From: Peribacillus psychrosaccharolyticus ATCC 23296
Lineage (GTDB): Bacteria > Bacillota > Bacilli > Bacillales > DSM-1321
DNA length: 64,000 nucleotides
Direction: 5' to 3'
Assembly (NCBI RefSeq): GCF_000305495.1
Contig: NZ_AJTN02000193.1
Coordinates: forward strand, 83,600-147,599
In this document: positions 57,672-64,000 of the stretch, one piece after another
Layout of the letters: each line of letters starts with the position of its first letter
Position numbering within the stretch: the first letter of the stretch is position 1
Translations under genes and position numbers: made by a program
The notes under the pieces: model-generated
Seen by the model: the letters and a program-made list of their open reading frames with translations, nothing else
Databases searched by the model: none
What the model was told of the DNA's origin: nothing

Positions 57672-57923
57672 ATGTATCTTCACATTGGTGAGGACATTCT
57701 TGTTAAAACCGATGAGGTAATTGCTATTTTAGATAAACAATTGCTTGATTGTTCCCCTTTTACTCATGAGTTTCTTGAGCGAAAAGCAGATAAAATTGTT
57801 AATCTAGCTAAGAACTCTATCAAGTCCATCGTGATTACAGATAACCATGTTTATTATTCCCCCCTAGCTTCTGGAACATTAAAAAAAAGATCATTGCAAA
57901 AAGCAATTTCATTTGATGAATAG
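57672..57923 (+). CDS. remB: Extracellular matrix regulator RemB
   Basis: This 83-aa protein of the YaaB/RemB family affects biofilm gene expression in Bacillus subtilis. It starts MYLHIGEDILVKTDEVIAI. The gene lies 12 nt after recF and upstream of gyrB, its conserved place. SD GAGGTGA precedes it. Confidence 0.93.
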   Translation: MYLHIGEDILVKTDEVIAILDKQLLDCSPFTHEFLERKADKIVNLAKNSIKSIVITDNHVYYSPLASGTLKKRSLQKAISFDE

Positions 57924-57985
57924 ATGGCACAACCAAACAAAAACCAAAACAAGTTACTAAAATGCCAATAGAAAAGTGTAGGTGA

Positions 57986-59920
<1,935 letters not shown>

Positions 59921-60001
59921 TTTAGAACAGGATATTCTATCCTGTTCTTTACATAGTGTCCCAAGGACCTAGATTGAGTTTTATAAAAGGAGGTTGGCTC
60001 C

Positions 60002-62575
60002 ATGTCAGAAAATGAACGTTCAAATGTTAAAGATATAAATATAAGTACTGAAATGCGTACATCTTTCTTAGATTATGCAATGAGTGTTATTGTATCCCGG
60101 GCTTTGCCTGATGTAAGGGACGGATTAAAGCCGGTACACCGAAGAATTTTATATGCTATGAATGACCTCGGGATGACTTCTGATAAACCATTTAAGAAAT
60201 CTGCACGTATTGTTGGTGAAGTTATTGGTAAGTATCATCCGCATGGTGACTCAGCTGTTTATGAAACAATGGTGCGTATGGCACAACCCTTTAACTACCG
60301 GCATATGCTCGTCGATGGCCACGGGAATTTTGGTTCGGTCGATGGTGATCAGGCAGCAGCGATGCGTTATACGGAAGCAAGATTATCAAAAATATCTATG
60401 GAACTACTCCGTGACCTGAATAAAGATACCGTTGATTACCAGGAAAACTATGATGGCTCTGAAAAAGAACCCGTCGTTATGCCTGCACGTTTTCCCAATT
60501 TATTAGTGAATGGTTCTTCTGGAATCGCGGTAGGTATGGCCACAAATATTCCTCCTCATAACTTAGGAGAAGTGATTGATGGGGTCCTTGCTTTAAGTAA
60601 AGATCCAGAAATCACTATTTCAGAACTGACGGAGATTATTCCAGGTCCTGATTTCCCGACAGCAGCCCTCATATTAGGCCGCAGTGGAATTAGAAAAGCC
60701 TATGAAACCGGAAAAGGGTCAATCCTTCAACGGGCAAGAGTAGAAATTGAAGAAAAAGCGAATGGAAAACAAGTTATTTTGGTTAAGGAAATTCCTTATC
60801 AAGTTAATAAAGCACGACTCATAGAAAAAATTGCTGAACTAGCCCGCGATAAGAAAATAGATGGCATCACAGACTTAAGAGATGAGTCTGACCGTAATGG
60901 AATGCGGATTGTTATGGAAATCCGCAAAGATGCAAACGCAAGTGTTCTCTTGAACAATCTATATAAACACACAGCGATGCAGACAACATTTGGCGTGAAT
61001 CTTCTTGCTTTAGTTGATGGACAGCCTAAAGTGCTTAATCTTAAGGAATGTCTGTATCATTATCTTGAACATCAAAAAGTAGTGATTCGCCGCAGAACAG
61101 AATATGAATTACGTAAAGCTGAAGCACGAGCTCATATTCTAGAAGGATTACGGATTGCCCTTGATAATTTAGATGCAGTTATTGCATTAATTCGTGCTTC
61201 ACAAACGACTGATATTGCTCGTAACGGATTAATGGAGCAATTTTCCCTTTCTGATAAACAAGCCCAAGCAATTTTAGATATGCGTCTACAACGCTTAACT
61301 GGGTTAGAAAGAGAGAAAATTGAAGAGGAATACCAAGCTCTAATGGCACAAATTGCAGAATATAAAGAAATTCTTGCTAATGAAGAAAAGCTTCTTGAAA
61401 TCATTCGTGAGGAACTTATTGAAATAAAAGACCGCTTTAGTAATCCAAGACGGACAGAAATTATAATGGGCGGATTTGAACATCTTGAAGATGAAGATTT
61501 AATTCCTCAAGAAAACATTATCGTGACATTGACACATAATGGTTATATTAAACGTCTGCCTGTCTCCACATACCGCAGTCAAAAACGCGGGGGCAGAGGA
61601 ATACAAGGAATGGGAACCAATGAAGACGATTTTGTTGGCCATTTATTAACGACTTCTACTCATGATACACTTCTATTCTTTACGAATAAGGGGAAAGTAT
61701 ATCGAGCAAAAGGGTATGAAATTCCTGAATACGGTCGTACTGCTAAAGGCTTGCCATTAATCAATTTGATTGAAATTGAAAAAGGTGAGTGGGTAAATGC
61801 TATTATTCCAGTCAAGGAATTCGTAGATGATTGGAGTTTATTCTTTACTACTAAACACGGAATTTCCAAACGTTCACCATTATCATCCTTTGCTCATATC
61901 CGTAACAATGGGTTGATTGCTGTTGGTCTTCGTGAAGACGATGAATTAATTTCGGTTCGTTTAACTAATGGTGATAAACACATTGCTATTGGTACGAAAG
62001 ACGGAATGATGATTCGTTTCCATGAAACCGATGTACGTTCAATGGGACGGACAGCAGCTGGCGTTAAAGGAATATCCTTACGTGAGGGCGACGAAGTAAT
62101 TGGGATGGAAATTCTTGAAGAGAGTGAAGAAGTTCTAATTGTTACCAAGCACGGTTATGGTAAACGGACGCCAGCAGAAGAGTATCGTATTCAAACCCGT
62201 GGAGGCGTAGGAATTAAAACCTGCAACGTTACGGAAAAGAATGGTGAACTTATTGCTCTTAAAACCGTAAGCGGCGAAGAAGATCTCATGCTGATTACAG
62301 CTGCAGGTGTATTAATAAGAATGGCAGTAGAGGATATTTCAAAAACTGGCCGTAATACTCAGGGTGTGAAATTAATTCGTCTTGAGGCATCAGAAAATGA
62401 ATATGTTTCTACTGTAGCTATGATTGAACGTGAAGAAGAAAAAGACCTGATTGAAGATATTTCTGAAGTGGAAACTGTTTTACCAGTTGAATCAACAGAA
62501 ACTGACTCTACTGAACTAGACTCTAATCCTGAAGACAATGACACTAATCAGTCTATGGACGAAGAAGAAGAGTAA
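60002..62575 (+). CDS. gyrA: DNA gyrase subunit A
   Basis: This 857-aa subunit breaks and rejoins DNA. The catalytic tyrosine is Y123 in AMRYTEARL. The quinolone-resistance region carries S84 and E88 (wild-type residues in bacilli). The C-terminal beta-pinwheel has the GyrA box QKRGGRG. The tail (about 820-857) is acidic and Ser/Thr-rich, as is common in gyrases of this group. Confidence 0.98.
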   Translation: MSENERSNVKDINISTEMRTSFLDYAMSVIVSRALPDVRDGLKPVHRRILYAMNDLGMTSDKPFKKSARIVGEVIGKYHPHGDSAVYETMVRMAQPFNYRHMLVDGHGNFGSVDGDQAAAMRYTEARLSKISMELLRDLNKDTVDYQENYDGSEKEPVVMPARFPNLLVNGSSGIAVGMATNIPPHNLGEVIDGVLALSKDPEITISELTEIIPGPDFPTAALILGRSGIRKAYETGKGSILQRARVEIEEKANGKQVILVKEIPYQVNKARLIEKIAELARDKKIDGITDLRDESDRNGMRIVMEIRKDANASVLLNNLYKHTAMQTTFGVNLLALVDGQPKVLNLKECLYHYLEHQKVVIRRRTEYELRKAEARAHILEGLRIALDNLDAVIALIRASQTTDIARNGLMEQFSLSDKQAQAILDMRLQRLTGLEREKIEEEYQALMAQIAEYKEILANEEKLLEIIREELIEIKDRFSNPRRTEIIMGGFEHLEDEDLIPQENIIVTLTHNGYIKRLPVSTYRSQKRGGRGIQGMGTNEDDFVGHLLTTSTHDTLLFFTNKGKVYRAKGYEIPEYGRTAKGLPLINLIEIEKGEWVNAIIPVKEFVDDWSLFFTTKHGISKRSPLSSFAHIRNNGLIAVGLREDDELISVRLTNGDKHIAIGTKDGMMIRFHETDVRSMGRTAAGVKGISLREGDEVIGMEILEESEEVLIVTKHGYGKRTPAEEYRIQTRGGVGIKTCNVTEKNGELIALKTVSGEEDLMLITAAGVLIRMAVEDISKTGRNTQGVKLIRLEASENEYVSTVAMIEREEEKDLIEDISEVETVLPVESTETDSTELDSNPEDNDTNQSMDEEEE

Positions 62576-62586
62576 ATACAAAATTA

Positions 62587-62625
62587 GTGAGGCTGTCCCT
62601 AAAAGGACAGCCTCATTTTATTTTG
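62587..62625 (+). terminator. Rho-independent terminator of gyrA
   Basis: An 11-bp perfect stem (TGAGGCTGTCC with GGACAGCCTCA) is followed by T-rich sequence. Confidence 0.93.
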
Positions 62626-62720
62626 TGCAGGATTTAGTAATAAAGAACTAGATAAAATTATAGTCAATTCGACCTAAATACAGTAATATTATGGTAATGA
62701 ATAGCATAGAGGTGATGACT

Positions 62721-63794
62721 ATGAGGGTTAAGACTCATTATTTAGTTGAGGGCTGTATTCTTAGTAAAGATATTGTCGGCAGAATAGGAAATCCCATTAT
62801 TAATAAAAAAACAATTTTAGATACTGAAATGTTAAATGTACTTAAAGCATTTCTGATAAGTGAAGTAAGTGTAGAAAAGACATTGATAAATGGACAGCAA
62901 TACCATCCACGAGAAGTGATTGATGAAGAAAAAGAAGATCTTAAAGAAGAACCTTCTTTTATTACTAATTATTTAAAAACAGTTCAAATTTATAAACAAT
63001 ACTTTAAAAACTGGCAAGCGGGGAGTAAGGTAGAGGTTGCAAAGATTAGAGAAATCATGATTCCACTGCTTAAAAAGGCACTTAATAACCCATCTGTGAT
63101 TTTTTCGCTCCATCATTACTGCACGAAAGAAGACTATTTATATCATCATGCTATTTCGGTCGGCTTAATCAGCGGATACATTGCACAGAAGAAAAAGTTT
63201 GATGTTGGTGATGTTATTCAAATCACAATGGCGGGTTGTTTAGTTGATTGTGGAATGGCCAAGATATCTCCAAGTATTCTTGATAAGAAAACCGCATTAA
63301 CTGCACAAGAGTATGAAGAGGTACGGAAACATCCTATATACAGTCTTCGAATGCTGCAAAGCACATCGATCCTAAAAGAGACAGTCAAGTATGCCATTCT
63401 ACAGCATCATGAAAGGCTGGATGGTAGTGGGTATCCAACAGGAAAGCATGGAACAACTCCTCATGCATTTTCAAGAGTAGTCGCTGTAGCAGATGTGTAT
63501 CATGCGATGACCTCTGAAAGAAGCTACCGTAAAAAGCAATCACCGTTTAAGGTAATGGAAATGATCCTTCATGATGACTTCGGAAAATTTGATATATCTG
63601 TTATTAAAATCCTTCTTGCTGGTATTGCAAATTATGCGATAGGCAGTAAAGTTAGATTATCAAACGGCTCAGCAGCAGAAATTATATTCATTGATGAAAA
63701 TGCACAGACTAGACCCTTAGTTAAATTACTTGATTCCAGCGAATTACTTTACTTAGATAGAAATAGAGAATTGTTTATAGAAGAAATTATGTAA
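62721..63794 (+). CDS. HD-GYP domain protein with a degenerate HD motif
   Basis: This 357-aa protein has an N-terminal domain (about 1-105) and an HD-GYP domain (about 115-300). The GYP part is intact (HHERLDGSGYP, H229-H230), and H142-H143 are present. The HD pair itself is V175-D176 in AGCLVDCGM instead of HD.GK, so a metal ligand is missing. Classical c-di-GMP phosphodiesterase activity is doubtful; it may only bind a nucleotide. The start is ATG 62721, 6 nt after SD GAGGTG. It sits between gyrA and probable rRNA promoters. Confidence 0.85.
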   Translation: MRVKTHYLVEGCILSKDIVGRIGNPIINKKTILDTEMLNVLKAFLISEVSVEKTLINGQQYHPREVIDEEKEDLKEEPSFITNYLKTVQIYKQYFKNWQAGSKVEVAKIREIMIPLLKKALNNPSVIFSLHHYCTKEDYLYHHAISVGLISGYIAQKKKFDVGDVIQITMAGCLVDCGMAKISPSILDKKTALTAQEYEEVRKHPIYSLRMLQSTSILKETVKYAILQHHERLDGSGYPTGKHGTTPHAFSRVVAVADVYHAMTSERSYRKKQSPFKVMEMILHDDFGKFDISVIKILLAGIANYAIGSKVRLSNGSAAEIIFIDENAQTRPLVKLLDSSELLYLDRNRELFIEEIM

Positions 63795-63796
63795 AG

Positions 63797-63836
63797 AAGA
63801 TCTGTGTATTGGTAAGCAGATTTTCTTTCTTTTTCC
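63797..63836 (+). terminator. Probable terminator of the HD-GYP gene
   Basis: AGATCTG and CAGATTT pair across a loop, followed by a long pyrimidine tract rich in T. Confidence 0.6.
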
Positions 63837-63907
63837 GTAACTCTGGCAGCTAATCTCAGCTTATTCTTCCTTGTTTATTAAAATAGTAACCATAGAGAAA
63901 ATAAGTC

Positions 63908-63936
63908 TTGCAATTCCTTCGTATCCTAGATATAAT
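63908..63936 (+). promoter_or_regulatory. Sigma-A promoter P1, probably of an rRNA operon
   Basis: TTGCAA (63908-63913) and a perfect TATAAT (63931-63936) are 17 nt apart. Confidence 0.8.
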
Positions 63937-63968
63937 AACTAAGTCGACAAGGAAGTTAAAAATAATTG

Positions 63969-63997
63969 TTGACATCGAAACACGTAAGTATTATACT
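63969..63997 (+). promoter_or_regulatory. Sigma-A promoter P2, probably of an rRNA operon
   Basis: TTGACA (63969-63974) and TATACT (63992-63997) are 17 nt apart, with an A/T-rich UP-like tract in front. Tandem strong promoters after gyrA fit the rRNA operon found there in Bacillus subtilis. The transcript lies outside the window. Confidence 0.85.
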
Positions 63998-64000
63998 TAC

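Overview
This window is the replication-origin region of a low-GC, endospore-forming Firmicute, almost certainly a member of the Bacillaceae (Bacillus sensu lato). The evidence is gene order. Reading outward from dnaA, the right side is dnaA-dnaN-rlbA-recF-remB-gyrB-gyrA. The left side is rpmH-rnpA-yidC-khpB-mnmE-mnmG-rsmG-noc-parA-parB, then yyaC, mscS, ychF, rpsF-ssb-rpsR, yybS-gdpP-rplI, dnaB, purA, a Lys-Glu-Asp-Phe tRNA cluster, walRKHIJ, htrA, yyzF and rlmH. Noc, YyaC, RemB, YycH/YycI and a forespore-type YidC/Jag pair point to Bacillus and its close relatives. I cannot name the genus from sequence alone.

Layout. (1) 1-17.7 kb is an accessory arm. It holds RluF, an IsdG-type heme monooxygenase, a secreted protein, a two-component system with a lipoprotein, a SAM-hydroxide adenosyltransferase homologue, RlmN, a divergent Fur-type siderophore-uptake locus with two unrecognised GATase-like proteins, a transglutaminase lipoprotein, a frameshifted Gfo/Idh dehydrogenase, a KstD-like flavoprotein, and a decayed patch (truncated MFS transporter, duplicated dehydrogenase tail, frameshifted small membrane protein). 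(2) 17.9-20.8 kb holds a preQ1-I riboswitch, queF, a VUT-family transporter, an unrecognised spacer and a quinone oxidoreductase with a strong palindromic operator. (3) 20.8-52.8 kb is the conserved left replichore core, nearly all on the minus strand and so co-directional with replication. (4) 52.8-55 kb is a bipartite oriC, with DnaA-box clusters on both sides of dnaA and DnaA-trios plus an AT-rich unwinding element before dnaN. (5) 55-64 kb is the right arm to gyrA, an HD-GYP protein with a degenerate HD motif, and tandem strong promoters at the very end that probably drive an rRNA operon just outside the window.

The chromosome-biology parts work together. DnaA acts at oriC. Extra DnaA boxes lie between mnmE and khpB, and a second cluster lies around yyzF, about 32 kb from oriC. 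ParA/ParB act with two parS sites, one inside parB and one inside walK. Noc has a near-consensus binding site inside parA. Cell-wall homeostasis (WalRK with its YycH/YycI/WalJ partners, HtrA, an M23 peptidase) and c-di-AMP turnover (GdpP) are embedded in the same stretch.

The most notable anomalies are three single-base homopolymer frameshifts: the 5' end of gdpP, a Gfo/Idh gene, and a small membrane protein. They may be genuine or may be sequencing errors, and they need read-level checking. I saw no CRISPR array, prophage or intact insertion sequence.
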